From: Halobacterium hubeiense
GTDB lineage: Archaea; Halobacteriota; Halobacteria; Halobacteriales; Halobacteriaceae
Assembly: GCF_001488575.1 (NCBI RefSeq)
Contig: NZ_LN831302.1
Coordinates: 1,798,001-1,862,000 of the forward strand
Direction of reading: 5' to 3'
DNA: 64,000 nucleotides
A program made the position numbers and the translations under genes. Positions within the stretch are counted from its first letter, which is position 1. Every line of letters starts with the position of its first letter. The notes beneath the pieces were generated by a model. That model had not been told where the DNA came from. It worked only from the letters and a program-made list of their open reading frames with translations, and searched no databases. Shown in pieces: positions 16,650 to 25,879 of the stretch.

Positions 16650-17792
16650 ATGGATATCTCTGACATCGCGACCAACGACTACATCGAGGTCGAAGCCGAA
16701 CAACGACTGGGGAAGGCCCGCTCTATCTTCGAGGAGGAGAACCCGAAAGGCATCATCGTCACCGAAGCCGGCCAGTACGAGGGCGTCATCACGGAGCGCC
16801 AACTGCTGGGGTCGCACATCGAGGACGACACGCGCATCGCCGCGCTCACCGTGCCCGCGCCGAAGGTCGACCGCACCGAGGACGTCCGCGACACCGCGCG
16901 GATGCTCGTCGAGGGCGGCACGAAGATCGCGCCCGTCTTCGAGGCCGGCGAGCTCTGGGGCATCGTCACCGAGGACGCCATCCTCGAAGCCGTCATCGAC
17001 AGCCTCGACGCGCTCACGGTCGGCCAAATCTTCAGCGAGAACGTCATCACCGTCGAGGAGGACGACAACATGGGCACCGTCATCAACCGGCTCCGCGAGC
17101 ACGGCATCTCGCGGCTGCCGGTCGTCGACGAGGACGGCTTCCTCACCGGCGTCGTCACCGTCCACGACGTCGTGGACTTCGTGGTCCGCGACATGTCCAA
17201 GACCACCCGCGGCGACCGCAGCGGCGAAGTCGAACGCATGCTCGACCTCCCGGTCTACGACGTGATGTCCAGCCCCGTCGAGACCGTCACAATCGACGAC
17301 TCCGTGCAGGACGCCGTCGAGACGATGCTCGAAGACGACTACTCGGGGCTGGTCGTCACGCCCGCGGACGACGACCGCGTCGTCGGCGGCGTGCTGACGA
17401 AGACGGACGTGCTGCGCGCGCTCTCCTACACCGAGGAGGAGCGCATGGACGTCCAGATCACGAACATCGAACTGCTGGACGCGCTCACCCGCGAGGAAGT
17501 CCAAGAGCGCATCGAGGACGTCGCGAACAAGTACAGCGACATGAACGTCCACCACGCGCACGTGCGACTCCACAAGCACAAGGAGAAGCTCCGCGGGACG
17601 CCGCTCATCCAGACCCAGATTCGGCTCCGCACCAACAAGGGTCAGATGGCGGGCACCGGCGAGGGCTACGGCGCTGACAACGCCTTCTACATGGCGCTTG
17701 ACACCCTCGAACGCAACGTCCTCGAACACAAGGGCGTCGAGCGCGACGAGGAGTACAAGGGCCAGCTCCTCCGGAAGCTGAACCAGCTCTAA
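16650..17792 (+). CDS. Four-CBS-domain protein fused to an HPF/RaiA-like C-terminal domain
   Basis: The 380-residue cytoplasmic protein has four CBS motifs (about residues 1-60, 65-125, 127-190 and 203-265), which bind adenine nucleotides in pairs. These are followed by a roughly 110-residue domain that resembles bacterial ribosome hibernation factor HPF: an opening strand (VQITNIELLDA), a central HHAHVRLHKH strand and a final ALDTLERNVLEHKG helix. I infer that it may tie cell energy state to ribosome activity; this has not been shown by the sequence alone. Base composition is typical. The gene ends in front of a hairpin-rich convergent intergenic element. Confidence 0.75.
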   Translation: MDISDIATNDYIEVEAEQRLGKARSIFEEENPKGIIVTEAGQYEGVITERQLLGSHIEDDTRIAALTVPAPKVDRTEDVRDTARMLVEGGTKIAPVFEAGELWGIVTEDAILEAVIDSLDALTVGQIFSENVITVEEDDNMGTVINRLREHGISRLPVVDEDGFLTGVVTVHDVVDFVVRDMSKTTRGDRSGEVERMLDLPVYDVMSSPVETVTIDDSVQDAVETMLEDDYSGLVVTPADDDRVVGGVLTKTDVLRALSYTEEERMDVQITNIELLDALTREEVQERIEDVANKYSDMNVHHAHVRLHKHKEKLRGTPLIQTQIRLRTNKGQMAGTGEGYGADNAFYMALDTLERNVLEHKGVERDEEYKGQLLRKLNQL

Positions 17793-17796
17793 AACG

Positions 17797-17969
17797 CACT
17801 TTTTGCTGTGGGAGGGCGGCTTCGCCGCCCTCCCGGGCAAAAACTTGCGGAAAAAGCACTCCTCCTTCGCTCCACTCCGTTCCGCTCAGTCGTCGGCCCG
17901 CGCTCCCTTCGGTCGCGCGGTGAACCGCTCGCCTCGGGTCTGTCAGACCACTCGGCTCGCGGATGCTTG
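17797..17969. repeat. Convergent intergenic element, copy A
   Basis: This element lies between the stops of the CBS gene and radB. Ordered parts are CACTTTTTGC (17797-17806), a perfect 11-base stem with a TTC loop (17810-17834), GGCAAAAACTTG and GGAAAAAGC words (to about 17857), a 6-base stem with an 11-base loop (17898-17920, read on the minus strand), GCGCGGTGAACCGCTCGC (17915-17932) and GGATGCTTG (17961-17969). The same words in the same order occur at 55424-55572, reversed, and in reduced form at 21877-21990. A role as a two-way transcription terminator is likely but unproven. Confidence 0.65.
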
Positions 17970-18000
17970 TGCGATAATCTAAATGGGCAGAGTCGGGCAG

Positions 18001-18705
18001 TCAGTACTGGTCGCTCTCGACGCCCTCGATGCCCGTGTCCGTGATTTTGAAGCGGGCATGTTCGCCCTCGGGCTTCGAGCGGTGCTTTTCGAGGGTGGCG
18101 CGGCGGTTGCCGCCGCGGAAGCGGTCCACGCGCATCACGACGCCCGTCCAGTGGTTGAGCGTGTGGCCGCCGAGCGGGCGGACGCGGTCGCTGTCGCTGT
18201 CCACGTCCGTGAACACCTGATTGGTGACGACGACCGCGAGGTCGTGCTTGCGCGCCAGCGACAGCAGGTGCGTAATCTGGTCGGCGACCCGGCGGAGCGC
18301 GTCGCCGCCGTCGTCGGCGTCGCGTTCGAGGCGGTAGAAGCCGGTTGCGGAGTCCAACACGACGAGGTCCGCGCGCTCGGCGAAGTCCGCGGCGTCGCGG
18401 ACGGCTTCGGCCTGCTCCTCGAAGTCGTGGGCGTCCGAGAGGACGATGCGGCTGGAGGCGTCCTCGGGGTCGTCGGCGCGCGCCTGCAGGAGCTGGTCGA
18501 AGCGCTCGACGGAGAGCCCCTCGGTGTCGATGTAGACGGCCGTGCCGCCGCTGGCGGCGACCTCGACGGCCGTCGAGAGCGCGACGTTCGTCTTGCCGGC
18601 GGCCGGCGGGCCGTAGACCTGCGTGACGGTGCCGCGCTCGACGCCCCCGCCGAGCAGGTCGTCGAGGGCGGCACAGCCCGTCGAGATGTGGGTGTCGTCG
18701 CTCAC
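18001..18705 (-). CDS. radB: RecA-family recombination mediator RadB
   Basis: The 234-residue protein is RadB, an archaeal RecA paralogue that assists RadA in homologous recombination. The Walker A motif is GPPAAGKT (residues 32-39), Walker B is ADLVVLDSATG, and the late VVVTNQVF motif is present. As is typical of RadB, there is no N-terminal helix-hairpin-helix domain. I chose GTG at 18705 because the family domain (THISTGCAALDDLLGGG) starts right there. It is divergent from a RuvC-fold protein gene, with 73 bases between the starts. Confidence 0.9.
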   Translation of the reverse strand: MSDDTHISTGCAALDDLLGGGVERGTVTQVYGPPAAGKTNVALSTAVEVAASGGTAVYIDTEGLSVERFDQLLQARADDPEDASSRIVLSDAHDFEEQAEAVRDAADFAERADLVVLDSATGFYRLERDADDGGDALRRVADQITHLLSLARKHDLAVVVTNQVFTDVDSDSDRVRPLGGHTLNHWTGVVMRVDRFRGGNRRATLEKHRSKPEGEHARFKITDTGIEGVESDQY

Positions 18706-18778
18706 TACTCGCGGGTTGGTCGCTCTCGGGCAAAAGACCCCCGGTGTGTTTTTGGCGCGCGGACGCGCACCTCCAGCC

Positions 18779-19501
18779 GTGATAGTCGTGGCGACGACGG
18801 ACTTCGAAGTGTACCACGAGGTCGTCGAGGAGCTACGCGACAGGGACGTGGCGTTCACGACGGCCGAGCCGGGCGAGGCGCTGCCGGAGACGACGGACGT
18901 CGTCATCACCGCGGGTGAAGACATCGAGGCGGAGGTGCCGGTCGTGGTGGCGGACGCCGAGCACGCGCGGCAGACCGTCGAGGAGGCGCTCGTCTACCTG
19001 CGGGGCGGCGAGGGGCGGACCGTCGTCGGCGTGGACCCGGGGACGCGTCCCGGCATCGCGGTGCTGCGCGGCGGGATGGTCGTTTCGGCGTTTCAGGTGC
19101 CGATCGAGCGGGCCGCGGAGGTGGTGCGCGAGGAGGTCGCCGGGGAGGACGACGCCGTGGTGCGCGTGGGGGACGGCGCGCGACTGGAGGGCGCGCGCAT
19201 CATCGACGCCCTCGACGACGTGCGCGTGGAACTCGTCGACGAAACGGGGACGACGCCGTACCTCGGGTCGGGGGCGCGCGGCATGGGCGACGTGCTCGCG
19301 GCGGCGAACATCGCGCTGATGGCGGGCGAGGAGATCGAGGGCCGGACCATCGAGCCGACGGAGGGCGAGATTCAGGTCATCAAGAGCCGCTCGCGGGAGG
19401 AGAGCGAGGAGAACCGAACCATCACGGAAAAGCTGGCGCGGCGGGTCGCGCGCGGCGAACTCACGCTGGAGGAAGCGCTGGAGAAACACCGCGAGGCGTG
19501 A
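18779..19501 (+). CDS. RuvC/RNase H-fold protein divergent from radB
   Basis: The 240-residue protein (GTG start at 18779) carries an RNase H-fold core: VVGVDPGTRPGIAVL with Asp86, and a late GMGDVLAAANIAL with Asp171 in the position of the third RuvC acidic residue. The spacing and the motif pair resemble RuvC or YqgF resolvases. The first 80 residues form a small alpha/beta domain, and a charged C-terminal helix follows the core. The family name is unknown to me. Sharing a promoter region with radB suggests a recombination role, as a nuclease or a structure-recognising protein. This is inference. Confidence 0.7.
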   Translation: MIVVATTDFEVYHEVVEELRDRDVAFTTAEPGEALPETTDVVITAGEDIEAEVPVVVADAEHARQTVEEALVYLRGGEGRTVVGVDPGTRPGIAVLRGGMVVSAFQVPIERAAEVVREEVAGEDDAVVRVGDGARLEGARIIDALDDVRVELVDETGTTPYLGSGARGMGDVLAAANIALMAGEEIEGRTIEPTEGEIQVIKSRSREESEENRTITEKLARRVARGELTLEEALEKHREA

Positions 19502-19645
19502 CCGGCTCCGGTTCCGGCAGAACGAACGGGAGACGGCACGCCTTTCTGCCTTCGTGTGTTAGTCGTTGACAGCCACGGTGAGGTGTGGCGGAAAGTACTT
19601 CCGTTACGACGCCGGATTCGCACACATCCGCCGTAGCCTCCAATC

Positions 19646-21871
19646 ATGAACGAAGTCCAACTTGAGGTGGCGAAAGCCTACCCGAACGACTCGGGCAGGG
19701 GTATCGCTCGCCTCGACCCCGACACGCTCCTGCACCTGAAGCTCAGCCCGGGAGACATCATCGAAATCGAGGGTGCCGAGACGACCGCCGCGAAGGTCTG
19801 GCGCGCCGACCGGCAGGACTGGAACACCGACACCATCCGCATCGACGGGTTCACGCGACAGAACGCCGACGTCGGCATCGGCGAGCGCGTCAAGATCCGG
19901 AAGGCCGACGCCGAGAAGGCCGACCGGCTCGTGCTCGCACCGCCGGAGGACGCAAGCGTCCAGTTCGGCAGCGACGCCGCCGGTATGGTCAAACGTCAGA
20001 TTCTCAAGCGCCCGGTCGTCTCGCGGGACATCGTGCCCGTGATGAGTAGCACGAACCACCCGTTCATGCGCTCGCCCGGGCAGGCCATCCCGCTCATCGC
20101 CGTCGAGACCGAGCCGGAGGGCGTCTGTCTCATCACGGAGGACACGGACGTCGAACTCCGCGAGGAGCCCATCAGCGGCTTCGAGCGCACCGGCGGGGGC
20201 ATCACCTACGAGGACATCGGGGGCTTAGAGAACGAGATTCAGCGCGTCCGGGAGATGGTGGAACTCCCGATGAAACACCCCCAGATTTTCCAGAAGCTCG
20301 GCATCGAGCCGCCGCAGGGGGTGTTGCTGCACGGCCCGCCGGGCACCGGGAAGACGCTGCTGGCGAAAGCCGTCGCCAACGAGACGTCGGCGAGCTTCTT
20401 CTCCATCGCTGGCCCCGAGATTATCTCCAAGTACTACGGGGAGAGCGAACAGCAACTCAGAGAAATCTTCGAGGACGCCAAGGAGGACTCGCCCTCCATC
20501 ATCTTCATCGACGAACTGGACTCCATCGCGCCCAAGCGCGAGGACGTCACCGGCGAAGTCGAGCGCCGCGTCGTCGCCCAACTGCTGACGATGATGGACG
20601 GCCTCGAAGGCCGCGGGCAGGTCATCGTCATCGCGGCGACCAACCGCGTGGACGCCGTCGACCCCGCGCTCCGACGCCCGGGCCGCTTCGACCGCGAAAT
20701 CGAAATCGGCGTCCCCGACGAGGTCGGCCGCGAGGAGATTCTGAAGATTCACACCCGCGGCATGCCGCTGTCCGACGACGTGAACCTCTCGTCGCTCGCC
20801 GACGACACCCACGGCTTCGTCGGCGCCGACATCGAGAGCCTCACGAAGGAGGCGGCGATGCGCGCGCTCCGGCGCTACCTCCCCGAAATCGACCTCGACG
20901 AGGAGGACATCCCGCCGAGCCTCATCGACCGCATGATCGTCAAGCGCGACGACTTCAAGGGCGCGCTCAACGAGGTCGAACCCTCCGCGATGCGGGAAGT
21001 CCTCGTCGAACTCCCCAAGCTGTCGTGGGACGACGTCGGCGGCCTCGACGAGGCCAAAGAGGACATCAAGGAGGCCGTCGAGTGGCCGCTCAATCAGCCC
21101 GAGAAGTTCACCCGCATGGGCATCGACCCGCCCGCCGGCGTGCTGCTGTACGGCCCGCCCGGGACGGGGAAGACGCTGATGGCGAAAGCCGTCGCCAACG
21201 AGACCAACGCCAACTTCATCAGCGTCCGCGGCCCCCAGCTGCTCTCGAAGTGGGTCGGCGAGTCCGAGAAGGCAATCCGGCAGACGTTCCGGAAGGCCCG
21301 CCAGGTCTCCCCGACGGTCATCTTCTTCGACGAGCTCGACAGCCTCGCGCCAGGCCGCGGGCAGGAAGTCGGGAACAACGTCTCCGAGCGCGTCGTTAAC
21401 CAACTGCTGACGGAGTTGGACGGCCTCGAAGAGATGGAGGAAGTGATGGTCATCGCCGCGACCAACCGCCCCGACATCATCGACCCCGCGCTCATCCGCT
21501 CGGGGCGCTTCGACCGCCTCGTTCAGGTCGGCCAGCCCGACGTCGAGGGCCGCGAGCAGATTCTGAAGATTCACACCCAGGACATCCCGCTCGCGCCCGA
21601 CGTCAGCCTCCGCGAACTCGCCGAGGTGACGGACGGCTACGTCGGCAGCGACCTCGCGAACATCACCCGCGAAGCCGCCATCGAAGCGCTCCGCGAGGAC
21701 GAAGACGCCGAAGAAGTCGAGATGCGGCACTTCCGCCGCGGCATGGAGGACGTCCGCCCCACCGTCACGGAAGACCTCATGGACTACTACGACCGCGTCG
21801 AAGAACAGTTCAAGGGCAGTCAGAACCCCGAGACCAGCCGCGAGAAGGGCGGCCACATCGGGTTCCAATAG
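19646..21871 (+). CDS. cdc48: Cdc48/VCP-type AAA+ ATPase
   Basis: The 741-residue protein has the full Cdc48 layout: an N-terminal double-psi barrel (residues 1-180), then two AAA+ modules. Each has a Walker A GPPGTGKT (230-237 and 503-510) and a Walker B with DELDS. It unfolds ubiquitin-like-tagged or misfolded proteins and feeds the proteasome. The start is ATG at 19646, with no competing upstream start. The last residues lack the HbYX tail of some relatives. A hairpin element follows the stop. Confidence 0.95.
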   Translation: MNEVQLEVAKAYPNDSGRGIARLDPDTLLHLKLSPGDIIEIEGAETTAAKVWRADRQDWNTDTIRIDGFTRQNADVGIGERVKIRKADAEKADRLVLAPPEDASVQFGSDAAGMVKRQILKRPVVSRDIVPVMSSTNHPFMRSPGQAIPLIAVETEPEGVCLITEDTDVELREEPISGFERTGGGITYEDIGGLENEIQRVREMVELPMKHPQIFQKLGIEPPQGVLLHGPPGTGKTLLAKAVANETSASFFSIAGPEIISKYYGESEQQLREIFEDAKEDSPSIIFIDELDSIAPKREDVTGEVERRVVAQLLTMMDGLEGRGQVIVIAATNRVDAVDPALRRPGRFDREIEIGVPDEVGREEILKIHTRGMPLSDDVNLSSLADDTHGFVGADIESLTKEAAMRALRRYLPEIDLDEEDIPPSLIDRMIVKRDDFKGALNEVEPSAMREVLVELPKLSWDDVGGLDEAKEDIKEAVEWPLNQPEKFTRMGIDPPAGVLLYGPPGTGKTLMAKAVANETNANFISVRGPQLLSKWVGESEKAIRQTFRKARQVSPTVIFFDELDSLAPGRGQEVGNNVSERVVNQLLTELDGLEEMEEVMVIAATNRPDIIDPALIRSGRFDRLVQVGQPDVEGREQILKIHTQDIPLAPDVSLRELAEVTDGYVGSDLANITREAAIEALREDEDAEEVEMRHFRRGMEDVRPTVTEDLMDYYDRVEEQFKGSQNPETSREKGGHIGFQ

Positions 21872-21876
21872 TACCT

Positions 21877-21990
21877 TTTTACTTCGGAGGGGCGCCTGCG
21901 GCGACCCTCCTCGCAAAAAGCTACGCTAAAAACTTCCCGCGAGCCGGAGGCTCGCGGTGAAACGCGCGGCTCCGCCGCGCGTATGCTTTT
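21877..21990. repeat. Convergent intergenic element, copy B (reduced)
   Basis: This lies between the stops of cdc48 and the EamA exporter. It contains CTTTTTAC, an imperfect GGAGGG/CCCTCC stem (from 21886), GCAAAAAGC and TAAAAACTT words, a perfect GCGAGCC-GGA-GGCTCGC hairpin, the CGCGGTGAAACGCG word, a perfect GCGCGGC-TCC-GCCGCGC hairpin and TATGCTT. The order of parts matches copies A and C, but the sequence is more diverged. Confidence 0.55.
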
Positions 21991-22008
21991 CGTTACCCTA
22001 CAGCACAG

Positions 22009-22938
22009 CTACGCCGCCGCGCTCACTCGCTGGTAGACGCGGCCGAGTTCCTCCCGAACGACCTGTCGTTCGAGGACGGCGACGCCGGTGACGACGACGA
22101 GGAAGCCGACGGCGGTGGAGGGAGTGACGCCGGTGCCGAACAGAATCCACGACGTGATGGCGGCGAAGATGGGGACGGCGTACGCGACGAGGTTCGTGCG
22201 GACCGGGCCGATTCGCCGGATGAGAACGAAGAAGATGGGGTAGGCGACGGCCGTCGAGAGCACGCCCAAGACGAGCACCGCGTAGACGACGGGGGTCGTG
22301 ACGACGGTGCCGGCAGTGGACTCGCCGAGGCCGACGCTCACGGCGTGGAGAATCGCGGCGCCGAGCGCCATCGCCCACGCGGTCAGCGGGATGCTGTCGA
22401 GGGTGGCATCGACGCGGCGCAAGAGGACACTCCCGAGCGCGACCGACGCCGCCGCGGCGAGTACGAGCAGTTGGCCGACGGTCGACCCCGAGGTGAGCGT
22501 CTCCGGCGAGGGCTGGACGATGATGGCGACGCCGACCAGCCCGACGGCGATGCCGCCGAGGCTGACGGCGTCGAGGCGCTGGTCGAGGAGGACGAACGCG
22601 AACGCGGGCGCGAGTAGGGGATTCAGGCCGTACATCACGGACGCGGCGGCCGGTGTTATCGTCTGCTGGCCGAGGAACAGGAAGCCGTTGTTCCCGGCGA
22701 TGAGCGCGAGCGCGCCGACCGCGATACCGGCGTAGTCCGCGCGACTCTGGGGCACCCACGTGTCGTAGCGCCACGCGATGAACACCAACAGTAGCGGGAC
22801 GGCGACGTCGAACCGGAGCGCGGCGAAGAACACGGGCGGGAGCGCGCCCAGTCCGGTCTTGATGGCGACGAACGAGAACCCCCACAGCACGGCGAGCAGG
22901 ACGAACAGCCCCGCGTGCAGGTAGCGACCGGCGTTCAT
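22009..22938 (-). CDS. EamA/DMT-family membrane transporter
   Basis: The 309-residue protein has about ten membrane helices arranged as two EamA repeats (residues 1-140 and 150-290), as in the drug/metabolite transporter superfamily. Such proteins export small metabolites or amino acids, and the substrate is not predictable. I chose ATG at 22938 because the first helix (LFVLLAVLWGFSFVAIK) starts ten residues later. It is convergent with cdc48. The upstream 154 bases hold a TATA-like stretch and no other visible feature. Confidence 0.85.
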   Translation of the reverse strand: MNAGRYLHAGLFVLLAVLWGFSFVAIKTGLGALPPVFFAALRFDVAVPLLLVFIAWRYDTWVPQSRADYAGIAVGALALIAGNNGFLFLGQQTITPAAASVMYGLNPLLAPAFAFVLLDQRLDAVSLGGIAVGLVGVAIIVQPSPETLTSGSTVGQLLVLAAAASVALGSVLLRRVDATLDSIPLTAWAMALGAAILHAVSVGLGESTAGTVVTTPVVYAVLVLGVLSTAVAYPIFFVLIRRIGPVRTNLVAYAVPIFAAITSWILFGTGVTPSTAVGFLVVVTGVAVLERQVVREELGRVYQRVSAAA

Positions 22939-23092
22939 GGCGACGGAGAGCGTGCGGCAGACATTCGAGTGTGGTCGTGGTACGACGCGGGCGAGGATAA
23001 GTTCGGCTGAACCGGCACGACGGCACACTCGCCGGCCCGGCCGCGTTCACCAGCGGCTGGGCGGCGCGAGAAGACGGAGAGAGAAGACGGGA

Positions 23093-23464
23093 TTACTCGA
23101 CGAGGACCGCGTTGACCTGGCCGTCCTGACCGGGACGGGAGGTGACGCGGGCGCGGCCGGCGTCCGTCTCGATGACGGCGCCCTTCGTGATAATGTTCCG
23201 GCGGGCGTAGTTCGGGTTCGCGCCGTTCTCGGCGACGTCCTCGATGGTGGCGCGGACGGCGCCGTCGTCGGTGGCGACGTTGGCGACGTTCGTGGAGAGC
23301 GCGCGGACCTTCTCGTTGTCGCCGCGCGCGTCGACGGTGCGGAAGCGCTGGTCGCCGACGGTCGTCTCCGTGGGCGAGCGGCCCGTCTTGGACTTCTTCT
23401 TCTTGCTCTGGGGGCGGAGTCGCGCGCCGGTCTTCGAGCGCTTGGAGCGGCCTTGGTATTGCAT
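23093..23464 (-). CDS. rps8e: Ribosomal protein S8e
   Basis: The 123-residue basic protein matches archaeal small-subunit protein S8e, with the N-terminal RSKRSKTGARLRPQSKKKK stretch, the YARRNIITKGAVIET motif and a C-terminal TSRPGQDGQVNAVLVE. The length is normal. It is one of the few basic proteins in this window, as expected for rRNA binding. It is monocistronic and divergent from the gene at 23552. Confidence 0.95.
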   Translation of the reverse strand: MQYQGRSKRSKTGARLRPQSKKKKSKTGRSPTETTVGDQRFRTVDARGDNEKVRALSTNVANVATDDGAVRATIEDVAENGANPNYARRNIITKGAVIETDAGRARVTSRPGQDGQVNAVLVE

Positions 23465-23551
23465 ACCCGGGAAGTGGCGCAGGACGTACTTGAAAGGCTC
23501 GGTTGGACGGGAATAGCGGGTTTTACCGGCGTCGCCGCCGTCGCCGTTTCC

Positions 23552-23998
23552 ATGAGCCTCCGGGTCGCGGTCGCCGCGCCGTTCAAGCAGAAGGGCAAGC
23601 GCAGGATACCAGAGCAGGCGTTCGTGGTGGCGCTGTCGCTGGACCGCGACTGGATGAGCCCGGACCAGGCCAAGCGCCTGCTGGACGTCGCGACCGGCGA
23701 GGGCCTCGTCGAGCGCGAGGACGGCGAGCTGGTCGCGGACTTCGACCCGGAGGACGTCGAGATTCCCGAGGACTTCACGCCCGACGCGTCGCTGTTCCAG
23801 GAGCGGTCGGCGTTCGAGCGCGCGCTCGACGCCGTGGTGGAGGCGGGCCACGACCGACAGGAGACGGTCGCGGCCGTGAACCAGCTCCAGCAGGAGCTCG
23901 GCGTGACGGCGGACGCGGCGGCGGTCGTGTACGCGCGCCGCCACGGCGTCAACGTGGACGGCGCCGCGGCGAAAGCACGGGAGGAACTCGAAGGATAA
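23552..23998 (+). CDS. DUF2240 family archaeal protein
   Basis: The 148-residue protein matches my recollection of the archaeal DUF2240 family: an opening VAAPFKQKGKRRIPEQAFVVALSLDRDWMSPDQAKRLL-like region (residues 5-43) that looks like a small winged-helix segment, an acidic linker, and two C-terminal helices. The function is unknown. Its stop overlaps the next gene's ATG by one base, so the two are co-transcribed. Confidence 0.75.
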   Translation: MSLRVAVAAPFKQKGKRRIPEQAFVVALSLDRDWMSPDQAKRLLDVATGEGLVEREDGELVADFDPEDVEIPEDFTPDASLFQERSAFERALDAVVEAGHDRQETVAAVNQLQQELGVTADAAAVVYARRHGVNVDGAAAKAREELEG

Positions 23999-24375
23999 TG
24001 GTCGAGAACACCGAGACGGACGGCAAGCGGCTGGCGGAACTGTTGTCGAGCGAAGTCACCGGCCACGAGAACGCGCCCTACGGCGCGCTCGCGGTGACGA
24101 ACGCGGACCCGGACGTGGAGCCGACGACGGACGGCGCGCACGCCTACGACGTCGAGCGCGACGGCGAGCGGCTGGCGAGCGTCTACGTCCAGCCCGACCG
24201 CGCGCGAGTGGAACTGTACGACGGGCTGGAAGCCGGCGAGCGGCAGGCCGAGGACGGCGGCCTGCGCGCGCGGCCGGTGGGCGGCCAGCCGCCGCGGCTA
24301 CTCGTGTTCGTGAACACGGGCGCGGAGGTCAAGCGTGCGCTGGACGTGCTGGGGGCGGCGACGGCGGCTCAGTAG
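23998..24375 (+). CDS. Conserved hypothetical protein, 125 residues
   Basis: I do not recognise this acidic soluble protein. It has no signal peptide and shows strand-rich stretches (LASVYVQPDRARVELYD, PRLLVFVNTG). It begins in the stop codon of the DUF2240 gene (TAATG), which implies translational coupling. Its 3' end overlaps the convergent membrane-protein gene by seven bases. Confidence 0.65.
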   Translation: MVENTETDGKRLAELLSSEVTGHENAPYGALAVTNADPDVEPTTDGAHAYDVERDGERLASVYVQPDRARVELYDGLEAGERQAEDGGLRARPVGGQPPRLLVFVNTGAEVKRALDVLGAATAAQ

Positions 24376-24806
24376 GCGATTTCGTCGTACGCGAGTTCGG
24401 CGGCGCGCCAGAGCGCGACGAGCACGCCGACCGCGAGCGCGCCCAGCGAGAGGTACAGCCACCCGAGGATTGCGGCGGCGGGCGCGGCGGTGCCGAACTG
24501 GTCGTACAGCAGGTCGGGCGCGACGAAGACGCCGGCGGCGGGCAGGACGAACGCGAGCACGGCGAGCACGCCCGCGAGCTTGAGACCGGCGCGCTGTGCG
24601 GGCCGGAGGCCGCGCCCCGAGAGGAGCGCGGCGGCGCCGAGCGCGGCGCCGCCGGCGGCCATCGAGAGCGCCGCGAGGCCGAGCGCGAGCCCGACGGGGA
24701 AGCCTTCCTGACCGAGCGCCGGCACGCCGACGGCGAGGCCGAACACGACGAGCGCGACGCCCAGCACTGCGAGGAGGACGCGGGCGACCGAGCGGAGGGA
24801 GGGCAC
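24369..24806 (-). CDS. Small membrane protein with four helices
   Basis: The 145-residue protein has four hydrophobic segments rich in Ala, Gly, Leu and Val, and no recognisable motif. I chose GTG at 24806 over an upstream GTG because a TATA-like AAGATATTTG lies about 26 bases before it, the usual spacing for leaderless haloarchaeal genes. The function is unknown. It is convergent with the 23998 gene. Confidence 0.6.
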   Translation of the reverse strand: MPSLRSVARVLLAVLGVALVVFGLAVGVPALGQEGFPVGLALGLAALSMAAGGAALGAAALLSGRGLRPAQRAGLKLAGVLAVLAFVLPAAGVFVAPDLLYDQFGTAAPAAAILGWLYLSLGALAVGVLVALWRAAELAYDEIAY

Positions 24807-24913
24807 GAGTGAACTGTGCGAGCGGTCCGGCAAATATCTTGTCACCGGCTCGTCAGGTACGGCCGGCGGCGCGGTGGGAAACGCCTAAGCGGCCGGGACG
24901 CCGCCGTCCGTCC

Positions 24914-25816
24914 ATGCTGGACAGACTCCTCGGGCGCGCGTCACTGAAAGAGCGCATCGAGGAACTGGAAGACGAGAGGGAGTCCCTGCAGGCGCAACTG
25001 GACGCCGAGAGCGAGCGCCGCAGCGAGGCCGTCCGCGACAGGCAGGAGGCCGAGCAGCGCGTCAACGAACTCGAAGACAAGGTCACGGAGCTTGAGGACC
25101 GCGTCCAGCGGCAGGGCGGCGAGGACGGCGGCCCCGAGTTCCGGGGGCGACGCGACCTCCGTGGGGAGCGCCGCGAGCGCGTCGTCGAACTCCTCGACAG
25201 CGTCGAGAGCACCGAGGAGGGCGTGCTCACGGCGTACGTGCCGAACGACCCGCCCGAGGACGTGCGGGAGGCGTTCGGCGACCGCGCGCCGCTCGTCGAG
25301 CGCGCCGCGCCCTGTCTCGTCGTCCGCGACCGCGAAGGCCTGCTCTCCGCGGCGCTGCGCCCACCGAATCCGCCCGAGGCGTTCGCGACGTGGGACTCCA
25401 CGGTGCAGGTCGAACGCGAGTGGCTCGCGCCGACCGGACGGTACGCGCTCGCCGTCGTTCGCGCGGACCTGTTCGCGCTGGGTGTCTACGACGCCAATTC
25501 CGGTGATGGTCCGCAGCCCGAGCGCGTCCACTTCGAGGGGTTCGAGAGCGACGTGAAGGGCAAGCACTCGAAGGGCGGCTTCTCGCAGGACCGCTTCGAG
25601 CGCCGCCGCGAGAGTCAGATTAGCGAACACCTCCAGAAGTGCCAGCGGGCGCTGGAAGGTGTCGAGGCCGAGCGCGTGTTCGTCGTCGGCGAGGGGACGC
25701 TGCTGGACGAGTTCGACGCGGACGCCACCGCCGCCGTGGACGCCACCGGGAAGCCCGAGGCCGCGCTCGACGACGCCCACGACACGTTCTGGACGGTGCC
25801 GCTGTCGCTGCTGTGA
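24914..25816 (+). CDS. Vms1/VLRF1-type peptidyl-tRNA hydrolase-like protein
   Basis: The 300-residue protein has an N-terminal coiled coil (residues 1-70) followed by a domain related to archaeal release factor eRF1. The loop KGKHSKGGFSQDRFERRR carries GGFSQ at residues 221-225, which matches the GxxQ catalytic motif of Vms1/ANKZF1, the factors that release nascent chains from stalled 60S subunits. In archaea such proteins are thought to act in ribosome quality control. The start is ATG at 24914, on the domain boundary. There is no obvious operon partner. Confidence 0.78.
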   Translation: MLDRLLGRASLKERIEELEDERESLQAQLDAESERRSEAVRDRQEAEQRVNELEDKVTELEDRVQRQGGEDGGPEFRGRRDLRGERRERVVELLDSVESTEEGVLTAYVPNDPPEDVREAFGDRAPLVERAAPCLVVRDREGLLSAALRPPNPPEAFATWDSTVQVEREWLAPTGRYALAVVRADLFALGVYDANSGDGPQPERVHFEGFESDVKGKHSKGGFSQDRFERRRESQISEHLQKCQRALEGVEAERVFVVGEGTLLDEFDADATAAVDATGKPEAALDDAHDTFWTVPLSLL

Positions 25817-25879
25817 CTCGACGGTGCCCGGGTTGCCCGCGACTGCACGCTTAAGGCGGCGGCGGGCCTCCGTCGTCGT

